The notes below the pieces were generated by a model that was not told the DNA's origin, did no database searches, and worked only from the letters and a program-made list of their open reading frames with translations. From Oscillospiraceae bacterium (GTDB lineage: Bacteria > Bacillota > Clostridia > Oscillospirales > Oscillospiraceae): a stretch of DNA of 64,000 nt. A program made the translations under genes and the position numbers. Below are positions 36,078-45,544 of this stretch, piece by piece. The stretch's first letter is position 1; every line of letters starts with the position of its first letter. The stretch spans positions 1 to 64,000 of the forward strand of contig SVMC01000005.1 of NCBI GenBank assembly GCA_015067585.1. The letters are read 5' to 3'.

Positions 36078-38765
36078 ATGAGAAAAATGACCCGACTTGT
36101 TGCCCTGCTTCTTGCAATGATTCTGATGCTGCAATGTACCGTGGCAGCATCTTACATCACAGACAGCACCGACAACCAAGCCGAGCTTTCGCCCCTGCCC
36201 CTGTCGGATACCTCCGAAACAATTAGCCAGGCGGAGTCTGTCACACCTGCTGAGGAATCTGCTCCGTCAGAGCCTTCGGACCCTCCTGCAGCACCTGATA
36301 CGGACGATCCCATCGATCCCCCTGCGGACCCCGACACAGATGAGCCTGTGCCGCCCGTTGTTGAGATCACCATTTCCGCCGATCTGGAGGATGGTCAGAT
36401 CGTACATAATCCAATGCAGCTCCTGCACATCACCGCAGTGGAAGGTGAAACCGCGCTGGAGTCCGAAGCCATCACCGTCAAGCTGAACGGCGAAGCTGTG
36501 TCCGCAGCAGAAGGTGCCTACTCCCTGAGCCTTCTGAAGGGCGACAATACCGTTGAGATCACCGCTGCCGGCAGCGAGGAATCCAAAACCCTCACCTTGA
36601 CTGTGCGTTTTGAGATCCTGATCCCGGAAGGCTGGGCGCACGATGCTTTGGCGTTCTGTGTGCAATATGACATTCTGAACGGCAATGCCTCCGGTGACCT
36701 TCTTCCCACTGCCCACGCCTCCCGTGCCCAGCTTGCCGCAATGCTGGTTCGCCTGTTTGCAGCCGAAAACGCCGCAGACCTTTCCGGCTATACTGATATG
36801 TCTGCGGATGCCTGGTATTACAATGAAATGGCCCGTGCGGTTGCCATGGGTATCTTTGAAGGCAGCGGCGGTAAGCTGACCCCTGAGCAGTTCATTACCC
36901 GTGAGCAGGCCTTCACGGTGCTGGCCCGTGCCTTCGGCGTATCTGCCGCAACACTTGATTCGCTGAATAAGTTCTCTGACGGACAGAATGTCAGCTCCTG
37001 GGCCGCAGCCGGTGTTGCCGGTATGCTGGAGGCAGGCTATGTCAACGGCACCAACGCAGGCACGCTGAACCCCAAAGGCTTGATCACCCGCCAAGAACTG
37101 GCGCAGGTGCTCTACAACGCGCTTGACTGCATCACTGACGACCCCGAAGCTTTGGACGGCAATCGTATGCTCTATACCGGTTCGGTCGAAGCCCTTGCCG
37201 GAAAACGCATCTCCGGTGACCTGATCCTGAGCTGTGAAACAGAAAACGAGGTCACTGTGAAGGATTTCATTGTGGATGGCCGGCTGGTGCTGCATCTGCA
37301 CAATGCGAAGGACATTATTTTAGAAGAAGTCTGTAAGGATGTAAGCATCTGCACACCTGCCACTGTAGACTTGGAAGCCCCTGTAGACACGCTTTTGTGC
37401 CTTCGTGACAATGCCTTTGTCCGTGGTAATGCAGGCAAGGTCATCATGCTGGCGGATGCCGCCATCAGCGGTGAATTTGGTTCCGTCTACTGTCAGGGCG
37501 GTAACCCCACCATCTCCAGCATCTCCACCGCTGAGAATCTTTACCTTTCTGACACGATGTCAGGAAGCACCGTGCACCTGTACGGCAATGCTGAAAATGT
37601 TTATGCAGAAAGCCGAAATCTGACCATCAGCGAAAACGGTCGGATCGAAACGCTGTATCAGTATCACCTTGACCTGAAGAACTCCTGTACCGTCATCAAC
37701 ACGGTGGACCGCATTGATGCAGGTCTGCATGGTGTCAGCGTTGTTCCCGGCAGCAAGCCCATCGCGTACTACGACAAGCTGGATCTTGTTGTCACCGGTA
37801 CCATCACCGGCGTTAACACCGAAAAAGTCTATGGCGTACCGGACGGTGTGCGCAAATGCACCGTCACCTACACCTATAACGGCAAGGTCCTCAAGACTGA
37901 GAACGACTTCCTTCTGACGGAGGGTGCCAAGCTGACCTGCCCTGTCACCGCTGCCCTGCGTTATAATATTGAGGAGACGCAGAATGTGGTGGTCACCATC
38001 CGCTACGGTGATGAAACTATGACAGCAAATCTGCCCTTTACCTCCACCGGCCGCTATTCTGATTACCATATCGCCAAGAATTCAGTAAGAACCATTCATG
38101 TCATCGCCGTGGTGAATTATTCCACCTCCATTTACTCCTCCAGTTCTCTGAGCGGCTATCTCACCTCTGTTCCCGCAGGCTCCCATGTCTATTTCCTGAA
38201 ATATGTCACGGACAGCGGCAGTATCGCACTGGTAGAAACCCAGAGCGGTGTGCGGGGCTATATCTCCGGTTACGCCATCCGCATCTCCTGGCAGAATTAC
38301 CACAATAACGATGTGGTCTACTCCGACGGCGTCAAGGAAGCCTTTGTCAACGAGGTCAACAACTATTCCAGTAAGACCAAATATCTGATCTGGTGCAACC
38401 TCTACACCACCACCGTCAACATCTTTGAAGGCAGCCAGGGCAACTGGAAGCTCATCAAGTCCTGCGAATGCGTCATCGGCGCACCCAACTCCCCTACCCG
38501 TCCCGGCGTTTATTCCATCTACTCCCACGCCTACTACTGGAGCTTTGACAGCGGCGCCCATCTGGATCAATCCCGCTGCTATTACGCATCTTTGTTTGAC
38601 GGCGGCATCGCTTTCCACACCAGACTTTATTACACCGGCACCAACACCTATGTCAATTCTTCCCTCAGCGCCGCCATCAGCCACGGTTGTGTCCGCTGCC
38701 CGGATGAGATCGCAAAGTTCATCTACAACGAATGTCCCAACGGCACAACTGTCGTGGTTTACTAA
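36078..38765 (+). CDS. SLH-domain protein with C-terminal L,D-transpeptidase catalytic domain
   Basis: Signal peptide; Pro/Asp-rich linker; SLH repeats (YTDMSADAWYYNEMARAVAMGIFEG..., GLITRQELAQVLYNAL); C-terminal HTRLYYTGTNTYVNSSLSAAISHGCVRCPDEIAKFIY (SHGCVR motif). Confidence 0.88.
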   Translation: MRKMTRLVALLLAMILMLQCTVAASYITDSTDNQAELSPLPLSDTSETISQAESVTPAEESAPSEPSDPPAAPDTDDPIDPPADPDTDEPVPPVVEITISADLEDGQIVHNPMQLLHITAVEGETALESEAITVKLNGEAVSAAEGAYSLSLLKGDNTVEITAAGSEESKTLTLTVRFEILIPEGWAHDALAFCVQYDILNGNASGDLLPTAHASRAQLAAMLVRLFAAENAADLSGYTDMSADAWYYNEMARAVAMGIFEGSGGKLTPEQFITREQAFTVLARAFGVSAATLDSLNKFSDGQNVSSWAAAGVAGMLEAGYVNGTNAGTLNPKGLITRQELAQVLYNALDCITDDPEALDGNRMLYTGSVEALAGKRISGDLILSCETENEVTVKDFIVDGRLVLHLHNAKDIILEEVCKDVSICTPATVDLEAPVDTLLCLRDNAFVRGNAGKVIMLADAAISGEFGSVYCQGGNPTISSISTAENLYLSDTMSGSTVHLYGNAENVYAESRNLTISENGRIETLYQYHLDLKNSCTVINTVDRIDAGLHGVSVVPGSKPIAYYDKLDLVVTGTITGVNTEKVYGVPDGVRKCTVTYTYNGKVLKTENDFLLTEGAKLTCPVTAALRYNIEETQNVVVTIRYGDETMTANLPFTSTGRYSDYHIAKNSVRTIHVIAVVNYSTSIYSSSSLSGYLTSVPAGSHVYFLKYVTDSGSIALVETQSGVRGYISGYAIRISWQNYHNNDVVYSDGVKEAFVNEVNNYSSKTKYLIWCNLYTTTVNIFEGSQGNWKLIKSCECVIGAPNSPTRPGVYSIYSHAYYWSFDSGAHLDQSRCYYASLFDGGIAFHTRLYYTGTNTYVNSSLSAAISHGCVRCPDEIAKFIYNECPNGTTVVVY

Positions 38766-38779
38766 TCTTCCAATAGCAA

Positions 38780-38812
38780 AAAGACGCCGCTGCATTTTGC
38801 ATCGGCGTCTTT
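38780..38812. terminator. Intrinsic terminator
   Basis: aaagacgccg(c)tgcattttgcat-cggcgtcttt. Confidence 0.7.
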
Positions 38813-38883
38813 ATATTGGTTGACCAAAGTTGATGGTACTGCTGCAAAACTTGCGTTTTACAGCAGTACCATCTGTTTAGGGG

Positions 38884-39705
38884 TTATTCCTCGGGTGTAT
38901 GCTTCAGGCGGGCCTTTGCTTCCTCCGGAGTTTCGTTTTCGCGGGTGAGGAAGCGGGCAATGAAGCGGTCTTCGACTTTTTCATAGCCTTCTACCACACC
39001 TTCTTCTACCTTTTTGTAGCCGGTGACGACGCCTTTTTCAATTTTTTTATAACCATCCACCACAGCTTCCGCGATTTTTTCGTTTGCTTTTACAAATTTG
39101 GATTCTGCCATAATGATACTTTTACCTCCGATCAGATGAAGTCCCATCAGGAACACCAGAAGATATACTCCGGTGCCGGTGAGAATATTGAAGATCCGGA
39201 TCTCGTCGACAGTCAGATCTCCGAAGGAGACCAGCATAGACCGCTGCAGAGAGAAGATGGATGCCAGCGCTTCTGCAAAGGAGATACTTCTCAAGGTGTT
39301 CAGGAGGGGAGAGTGGGTTTTGCGAACTTTTACAAGATTTATGATGGCAAGGGTGATTTTCGTGAAAGCATACAGCGCCATCGTGATCATGACGATCTCA
39401 TGATGCGGCACACCCTCTTCCACTTCCACTGCAAGATAGGCGGTTCCTGCCAGTACGATGGAGAGGAACAGGAACATAACGCCGGTAAAGCGCCTGATAA
39501 AGCTGCCATCTGCGGCACCCTCCGCCGGTTTTCTTCCGGAAAGTAAAATGGCAAAACGCATCATGCTCAATACCATGTAATAGGCTGCAAGAGTGACAAA
39601 CCACCAGGAGTGGCTTGAGATACCGACAATGCCGGTGTAAAGGCCGTAGGCAAAGTTGATCACAAGACTGCTCAGGGCAGTCTTTGCCATCTTGTCCGGT
39701 TTCAT
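38884..39705 (-). CDS. Membrane protein with C-terminal 11-residue repeats
   Basis: MKPDKMAKTALSSLVINFAYGLYTGIVG... several TM; C-term EAVVDGYKKIE KGVVTGYKKVE EGVVEGYEKVE. ATG 39705 overlaps the upstream gene's stop (ATGA). Confidence 0.8.
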   Translation of the reverse strand: MKPDKMAKTALSSLVINFAYGLYTGIVGISSHSWWFVTLAAYYMVLSMMRFAILLSGRKPAEGAADGSFIRRFTGVMFLFLSIVLAGTAYLAVEVEEGVPHHEIVMITMALYAFTKITLAIINLVKVRKTHSPLLNTLRSISFAEALASIFSLQRSMLVSFGDLTVDEIRIFNILTGTGVYLLVFLMGLHLIGGKSIIMAESKFVKANEKIAEAVVDGYKKIEKGVVTGYKKVEEGVVEGYEKVEDRFIARFLTRENETPEEAKARLKHTPEE

Positions 39706-40085
39706 TTCAGGCCCTTTGTAATGGGGATCAGACCAAGCAGCAGGAGAATGCCCACAAGACCGATCAGAATGCCGATGATGTAACTTTCCCACACCAGACA
39801 GAAGCACATTCCGATCCCAAGTGCCAGAGCGCCCATCAGGGAGAAGATGAGGACCATGAATCCTTTGGGACTCAGCTTGAGGGGGGCTTTGTTCTCCATT
39901 TTGCGCCAGACAAAAATGGTGATCAGGCCCAGCACCAGACCTACCGCACCAAAGATAATTCCTTCCGTGAAGGCATTCCACTCAGGAAGCAGAGCCATAC
40001 ACATGCCCAGAGCGAACAGCACACCGCTGACGGTGCCCAGCATCATTGCCACAAAACTGCTTTTTTTCATAGTGTCTCCTTTCAT
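39702..40085 (-). CDS. Hypothetical membrane protein (four TM)
   Basis: 127-aa hydrophobic ORF, translationally coupled to the next gene, divergent from a tetR-like gene. Confidence 0.75.
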   Translation of the reverse strand: MKGDTMKKSSFVAMMLGTVSGVLFALGMCMALLPEWNAFTEGIIFGAVGLVLGLITIFVWRKMENKAPLKLSPKGFMVLIFSLMGALALGIGMCFCLVWESYIIGILIGLVGILLLLGLIPITKGLK

Positions 40086-40186
40086 TAAAACAACAGTTGT
40101 ATTCTTAATACGATTGCAGTATAATACTTTTTGAAAAAAGAAACAATCATCAATTTCGCAACAAGTGTTGGAATAATGGAGATGCT

Positions 40187-40705
40187 ATGAATACCAAGAA
40201 TAACAAACGACGCAGAGAGTCCATTGAGAGAATCGAAAAAGCCTTTGTCGCGCTGCTGCAGACCCGGGAACTGAAGGACATCACCGTTTCCGATATCTGT
40301 AAGCAGACGGGACTGAACCGCAGCACCTTCTATGCCAATTTTCTGGATATCTATGACCTTGCGGATCAGGTGCGGGCGACTCTGGAGCGGGATTTTGCTT
40401 CCGTTTTTCGGGATGACCACAGCACAAGGGAGCAAAACGGCGCCCTCAAGATGTTTACCCACATCAAGGAAAATCAGTTGTTTTATAAAACCTATTTCAA
40501 GCTGGCTTACGATGAATCTCATCAGGTCTTGATTTATGATACGGCAAGAGCGGAAAAGGATTTTGAAAACAAGCACATCAAGTATCATATCGAATTCTTC
40601 CGCAATGGCATCAATGCCATCATAAAAATGTGGCTGGCAGGAGGCTGCGTAGAATCTCCTGAGGAAATGGCCGAGATCCTGAAGCAGGAATACAAAGGAA
40701 GATAG
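40187..40705 (+). CDS. TetR/AcrR-family transcriptional regulator
   Basis: IERIEKAFVALLQTRELKDITVSDICKQTGLNRSTFYANFLDIYDLADQV TetR HTH. Confidence 0.92.
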   Translation: MNTKNNKRRRESIERIEKAFVALLQTRELKDITVSDICKQTGLNRSTFYANFLDIYDLADQVRATLERDFASVFRDDHSTREQNGALKMFTHIKENQLFYKTYFKLAYDESHQVLIYDTARAEKDFENKHIKYHIEFFRNGINAIIKMWLAGGCVESPEEMAEILKQEYKGR

Positions 40706-40715
40706 CATAAGCAAT

Positions 40716-40745
40716 GCCGCAATCCGGAGCATTCCGGATTGCGGC
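40716..40745. terminator. Intrinsic terminator between convergent genes
   Basis: gccgcaatccgga-gcat-tccggattgcggc, 13-bp perfect stem. Confidence 0.7.
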
Positions 40746-40771
40746 AAAATGCATGATAAAGAGAGAAAATG

Positions 40772-42406
40772 TTATGCTTTGTCTACCAGATTGGTGCAGT
40801 AGCGGGTCAGAACGGTGGCGACTTCTGCGCGGGAGGCATCGGCGGTAGGTGCCAGCAGACCGCCGGTCTTGCCGGAGAGCAGGCCCTCTGCCACGGCCCA
40901 GCGGACATTTTCCACGGCCCAGGAGCCTGTCTGACCGCCGTCGGGGAAGGAATCCAGGCTCTGTCTTGCGGTGACATCGTAACCCTTATACTCAGAATAG
41001 CGGTAGATGATGGCGGACAGCTCCTGACGGGTGATGGCCTGATTGGGGCGGAAGGTGCCGTCGGTGAAGCCTTTGACGATGCCCTCTTCCGCTGCCCAGT
41101 TCACCGCGTCGGTATACCACTGGCCGGAGTAGACATCCTTGAAATCGCAGCGGCTGGCGGCAGGCTCACCCTCCTGACGGAACAAAATGGTGACCACCAT
41201 GCCGCGGCTGGTCTCTAAGTTGGGGCCGAAGGTATCGTTGGTGGTGCCGTTCATCAGGCCGTTGTCATAGACATACTTGACCTCGTCATAGTACCAGTCC
41301 TCCGGCTTCACATCCTCGAAGGTTTCCTCGGTGAGCACCAAAATGGAGGGGATCAGATCCAGTTCCAGATAGGGCAGGCCGTCATGCTGATACCAGTCCT
41401 GATAGGCGATATTGTCGGTACGGCCGGTCTGCCATGCGTTGAGGGCCTGACGGGCGGTGGTGCATTCTCTGCCGTTCACCATGACCGGGGTATCCAGCAC
41501 CGCGTCCACATCCGAGAAGGTGGAGCAGCCTTCCACGCGGGAGCTGGAAATATTGATGTTGGGATTATGATTCTCGTTTTTCAGGGCATAGCAGTTATCG
41601 ATGTCCCGGTCACCGGCGCCGCCGGCGATGAGATAGCGGTCAGAGCCGCGAAGCTCACCGGCATTGAGGCAGTTTTCGATGTCCGCGCTGGTGGTACCGC
41701 CGGAAATGCCGCCCACAAGGCTCCTGCCCTCCACGATGCCGTAGTTGGCGCAGTTGTAGATCTTGCCGTTGCGGTAATTGTCGCCGCAGATGCCGCCGGT
41801 GCAGCGGGAGCCTGCCTTGATATAGCCGTAGTTGGAGCAGTTGAAGACATTGCTGTAATGCACCTGCCCCACAACGCCGCCGGCCCGCTGATATTCGGCG
41901 TATACCGTGGTGTTGTAGTTATGGCAGTTGGTAATCATGGAGTCATCCTTGGCATAGCCCATGACCGCACCCACCTCACTGTAGCCGGAAACATAGCTGT
42001 CCTTCACAATGATATTGTAGATGGTGGTCTTGGACACCACACCGAACAGTGCCTTGTTGGATTCCTTGGTACCGCTGATGTAAAGGCCGGATACGGTATG
42101 ACCCTTGCCGTCAAACACGCCCACAAAGGGATGCTCGCTGGTTCCGATGGGGATCCACTCCTCCGCATCGGTGCGGAGCAGATTACCCTCGCTGTCCACT
42201 AAATTTTCATTCAGAATGATATCCTCGGTCAGGACCACCTTGTACTGGGTGAAATCCTTACCCGCATTCACATCCAGAGCAAACTGTTTGAGTTCCTCCG
42301 CGTTGGTGATGTAATAGTTGGAAGCCGCCGAAACTGTGAATGCGCCGCCCAGCATGGACAGCACCAGCACAAAGACCAGCAGCATGGAGATCAAACGCTT
42401 TTTCAT
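40772..42406 (-). CDS. SLH-domain surface protein with GLUG-like repeats
   Basis: MKKRLISMLLVFVLVLSMLGGAFTVSA signal peptide; VGAVMGYAKDDSMITNCHN..., GGICGDNYRNGKIYNCAN, VGGISGGTTSADIENCLN; three SLH repeats. Confidence 0.9.
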   Translation of the reverse strand: MKKRLISMLLVFVLVLSMLGGAFTVSAASNYYITNAEELKQFALDVNAGKDFTQYKVVLTEDIILNENLVDSEGNLLRTDAEEWIPIGTSEHPFVGVFDGKGHTVSGLYISGTKESNKALFGVVSKTTIYNIIVKDSYVSGYSEVGAVMGYAKDDSMITNCHNYNTTVYAEYQRAGGVVGQVHYSNVFNCSNYGYIKAGSRCTGGICGDNYRNGKIYNCANYGIVEGRSLVGGISGGTTSADIENCLNAGELRGSDRYLIAGGAGDRDIDNCYALKNENHNPNINISSSRVEGCSTFSDVDAVLDTPVMVNGRECTTARQALNAWQTGRTDNIAYQDWYQHDGLPYLELDLIPSILVLTEETFEDVKPEDWYYDEVKYVYDNGLMNGTTNDTFGPNLETSRGMVVTILFRQEGEPAASRCDFKDVYSGQWYTDAVNWAAEEGIVKGFTDGTFRPNQAITRQELSAIIYRYSEYKGYDVTARQSLDSFPDGGQTGSWAVENVRWAVAEGLLSGKTGGLLAPTADASRAEVATVLTRYCTNLVDKA

Positions 42407-42536
42407 GAAAATTCCTCCTTGCATTGTTTGTTGAAAGTATACCATTCCTTGCGCTGTTTTTCAACCATTCTCAATCGAAAACGGGGAACAATTCCTGTCC
42501 CCCGTTAGCATGGTTATTCAGAAAGCCTTGCCGGAA

Positions 42537-42848
42537 TCAATCCTCTATCCAAGGGCAGCGGCGCTTTTCGTCTGCACACTGTTGATCCAGCAAAGTGATA
42601 TCTTCGTCACGATAACCGTTATTTCTCAGATATTCTACCACATTCGGTATTTTCTCGCCATAATACAGATTCTGGAATGTTACAACATTTTCCAAGCAAT
42701 GGTACACTGTATTTGCGGAATATTCCGGGTCATTCGGGTCATTTGCCAGCACTTTGTCGAGAAGAATAAATGTTTCCGAGCAATAACGCCCTACAATTCT
42801 TTCGATGCACTCGCACAGTTCAGGATTGTTCCATTTGTTATCCGGCAT
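42537..42848 (-). CDS. Hypothetical protein
   Basis: MPDNKWNNPELCECIERIVGRYCSETFILLDKVLANDPNDPEYSANTVYHCLENV...; RBS gaggtg. Confidence 0.65.
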   Translation of the reverse strand: MPDNKWNNPELCECIERIVGRYCSETFILLDKVLANDPNDPEYSANTVYHCLENVVTFQNLYYGEKIPNVVEYLRNNGYRDEDITLLDQQCADEKRRCPWIED

Positions 42849-42873
42849 ACTGTCGCACCTCATTGCTGTGTAT

Positions 42874-43389
42874 TTATAACGCTTTCTCTGAAATCAGCTT
42901 GAGCGCATCTTCCCGGGAAATCTCACCCATACACAAAAATACTGGATTGTTCGGGTCAAAGCTGCCGGTGCGGGTATCTTCCGTTTCCACATAGTCGTTG
43001 TACAATACCATGACGAGACTTTGGGTATCTGGATTCCGCAAAACAGAATGGATCTGAGGCGTATACTGGTAGCCTAAGTCCGTTTTCGCCGTGGGGATGG
43101 CGATATCGCCATCAAACCGCAGCTCCATGGTGACATCATCCGGCTTCGTGAGGGTTGAATTCCGGATCACGATCTGTCCCTGATAGGAATCTGCAGAGAA
43201 AATCGATTCATGATAAATCCCGCAGAAGGAAACCTCACACGCCTCCTGAAAGGCCGCATCCTCCGCTTTATAGGCAGTTGCGCTTACCGTCACATCTACA
43301 GCCTGTTGCCCGCAACCGGAGAGAAACAGCACAAGCAGCATAATCGATAGAAACAGCCATAAGGGTGTAGTTTTTCTTTTCAAAAACAT
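42874..43389 (-). CDS. Hypothetical lipoprotein
   Basis: MFLKRKTTPLWLFLSIMLLVLFLSGCGQQ lipobox. Confidence 0.75.
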   Translation of the reverse strand: MFLKRKTTPLWLFLSIMLLVLFLSGCGQQAVDVTVSATAYKAEDAAFQEACEVSFCGIYHESIFSADSYQGQIVIRNSTLTKPDDVTMELRFDGDIAIPTAKTDLGYQYTPQIHSVLRNPDTQSLVMVLYNDYVETEDTRTGSFDPNNPVFLCMGEISREDALKLISEKAL

Positions 43390-43450
43390 ATTTTCCCTCC
43401 CAACCGCAGAGCGCAAAAACTAAGAGTGCCGTCCTCCTGTTTTTGCTGAT

Positions 43451-43672
43451 TTATTTGGTTTCTTCATTGAGCTTCGAGATCAGAACCTGGCATTTTTTGC
43501 ACAAATGCGCCTTAAATCCAAGGGCATCCACAAGAGAAATTTTCTTTGTCAGAGCCATTCCTTCGCTGGAAGGTATAATGAGACCGGACAGGATTTCCTT
43601 ATCCCACATCACTGCTCTGGAACTCTGCACATAGCCCAAAACCATTTCTTCTCCACAATACGGGCATTTCAT
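43451..43672 (-). CDS. Small zinc-ribbon protein (DUF6487/PF20097-like)
   Basis: MKCPYCGEEMVLGYVQSSRAVMWDKEI...HLCKKCQVLI. Confidence 0.75.
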   Translation of the reverse strand: MKCPYCGEEMVLGYVQSSRAVMWDKEILSGLIIPSSEGMALTKKISLVDALGFKAHLCKKCQVLISKLNEETK

Positions 43673-43759
43673 GGATGATCACCCTTCCTATCACACGAAT
43701 ATAACAGACGAATATAACGGAACGACGAGGACGGGACGGCGCTCTTGTTAAAAATGCAA

Positions 43760-44590
43760 TTACAGATTCGAACCCAACTGCCAGAATGCCACCGCACTGG
43801 CAGCAGCCACATTCAGGGAGTCTACACCATGGGACATAGGGATGCGGACGGTATAGTCGCAGGCGCAGATGGTGCCGTCGGACAGGCCGTCCCCTTCGGT
43901 GCCTAAAATGATGGCCAGCTTTTCCTCCGCCATCAGAGAAGGCTCCCGGATGGACACGGAATCGTCACTCAAAGCCATGGCAGCGGTGGCGAAGCCCATT
44001 TCTTTTAATTTGTCTATGCCGGGATGGGGCCAGTCGGCAAGCTCCGACCCAATGTAAGTCCACGGCACTTGAAACACCGTACCCATGCTCACCCGAATGG
44101 CTCTGCGGTACAGGGGATTGCTGCAGGCGGGGGTCAGCAGCACCGCGTCAATGCCCAAGGCGGCAGCCGAGCGGAAAATGGCACCCACATTGGTGGGATT
44201 CATCACATCCTCCAGCACCGCAATGCGCTTTGCTCCTTTGCAGACCTCCTCCACCGTGGGAAGGGGCGGGCGGCGCATGGCGCAGAGCATACCCCGGGTC
44301 AGCTTATAGCCGATCATGTTGGCAAGCACATCCAGCTCCGCCGTATACACCGGGATATCCCCGCAGCGGTCGATGACCTCCGCGGCTTCCCCACGCACAA
44401 GGCGGGTTTCTGCCAGAAAGGAGATAGGCTCATAGCCTGCGTCCAGCGCCCGATTGATCACCTTGGGACTTTCCGCAATGAAGCGGCCTTCCGACAGATC
44501 CTGCCGGTTCAGAAGCTGCACCTCCGTGAGCCTTGCATATACATCCAGCTCCGGGGCGGCAAAATCTGTGATTTCGATGAGATTTGCCAT
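43760..44590 (-). CDS. TrmH/SpoU-family RNA methyltransferase
   Basis: AVLEDVMNPTNVGAIFRSAAALGIDAVLLTPACSNPLYRRAIRVSMGTVFQVPW, ILGTEGDGLSD, RIPMSHGVDSLNVAAASAV. Confidence 0.92.
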   Translation of the reverse strand: MANLIEITDFAAPELDVYARLTEVQLLNRQDLSEGRFIAESPKVINRALDAGYEPISFLAETRLVRGEAAEVIDRCGDIPVYTAELDVLANMIGYKLTRGMLCAMRRPPLPTVEEVCKGAKRIAVLEDVMNPTNVGAIFRSAAALGIDAVLLTPACSNPLYRRAIRVSMGTVFQVPWTYIGSELADWPHPGIDKLKEMGFATAAMALSDDSVSIREPSLMAEEKLAIILGTEGDGLSDGTICACDYTVRIPMSHGVDSLNVAAASAVAFWQLGSNL

Positions 44591-44596
44591 ATTCCT

Positions 44597-45508
44597 TTAT
44601 CGCTCCCAGAGCTTTTCGGGATAGGCACCCGCTGCGCGAAGGTCGGCAATGGCCTGCTTCACTTCCGCAAGGTCTTCCTTATAGGTCATGCCGTGCCACA
44701 CGGAATCCGTGGACAGCACCCGGATGGTGCCGATGCCCTCCTGAATCTGGGCATTTGCCACAGCAGGCAGGAAGTATTCCCCCTTCAGGGGATTGGTTTT
44801 CAGTGCTTTGTCCAAAAATGCAGGGAAACGATCCCAAAGCTCCCGCATGATCTTTTGGCTGAAACCCCAGAGATTCATGGAGACGATGGTATCGCCGGAA
44901 AGATCATAGAAGGTCTCGCCATCCTCGGTATAGGCGGCATCGTTGCCCCGCTTTTCAATGTGGGTATGCTCCACCACATCCGTCAGGAAGCCATCGACCA
45001 TGCGGCAGACGCCTCTGGCCACATGTCCGTATTCCGTGACGGTGTTGCGAAGGTGATAGCCAACCATGGCGTGTTCACTTTCCGGGCGATCCTGGGCTAA
45101 GAATTCATAGATCTTCCGGAAGGCGTCTGTGCCATAGTAATCGTCCGCGTTGATGACCGCAAAGGGGCCATCCACCTCGGATGCGGCACAGGCCACCGCA
45201 TGACCGGTGCCCCAAGGCTTTACACGGCCTTCCGGCACACTGTAGCCTTCGGGCAGGGCATCCAATGTCTGATAGGCATAGCGCACATCAAAAAACGGTG
45301 CGATCTTATTGCCAATGCGTTCCCGGAAATCCGCTTCCATCTCCTGCTTGATGACGAAGACCACCTTGCGGAAGCCCGCCTGCCATGCGTCAAACAGGGA
45401 AAAATCGATGATAATATGTCCCATGTCGTCCACGGGAATGATCTGCTTGGGGCCGCCGAACCGGCTGCCCATGCCTGCGGCCATAATGACCAATGCCGGA
45501 TTACTCAT
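44597..45508 (-). CDS. Sugar-nucleotidyltransferase-like protein
   Basis: ALVIMAAGMGSRFGGPKQIIPVDDMGHIIIDFSLFDAWQAGFRKVVFVI... WGTGHAV..FAVINADDYYG. Confidence 0.85.
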   Translation of the reverse strand: MSNPALVIMAAGMGSRFGGPKQIIPVDDMGHIIIDFSLFDAWQAGFRKVVFVIKQEMEADFRERIGNKIAPFFDVRYAYQTLDALPEGYSVPEGRVKPWGTGHAVACAASEVDGPFAVINADDYYGTDAFRKIYEFLAQDRPESEHAMVGYHLRNTVTEYGHVARGVCRMVDGFLTDVVEHTHIEKRGNDAAYTEDGETFYDLSGDTIVSMNLWGFSQKIMRELWDRFPAFLDKALKTNPLKGEYFLPAVANAQIQEGIGTIRVLSTDSVWHGMTYKEDLAEVKQAIADLRAAGAYPEKLWER

Positions 45509-45544
45509 ATTCTTCTCCATCCTACCTGCTCTTGGCAGGTTGTG

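Noticed and set aside
38884-39981. N-terminal ~90-aa extension of the membrane protein ORF
   Set aside because: The extension overlaps the upstream membrane gene in another frame; ATG 39705 with ATGA overlap and a TM-rich start is more plausible.
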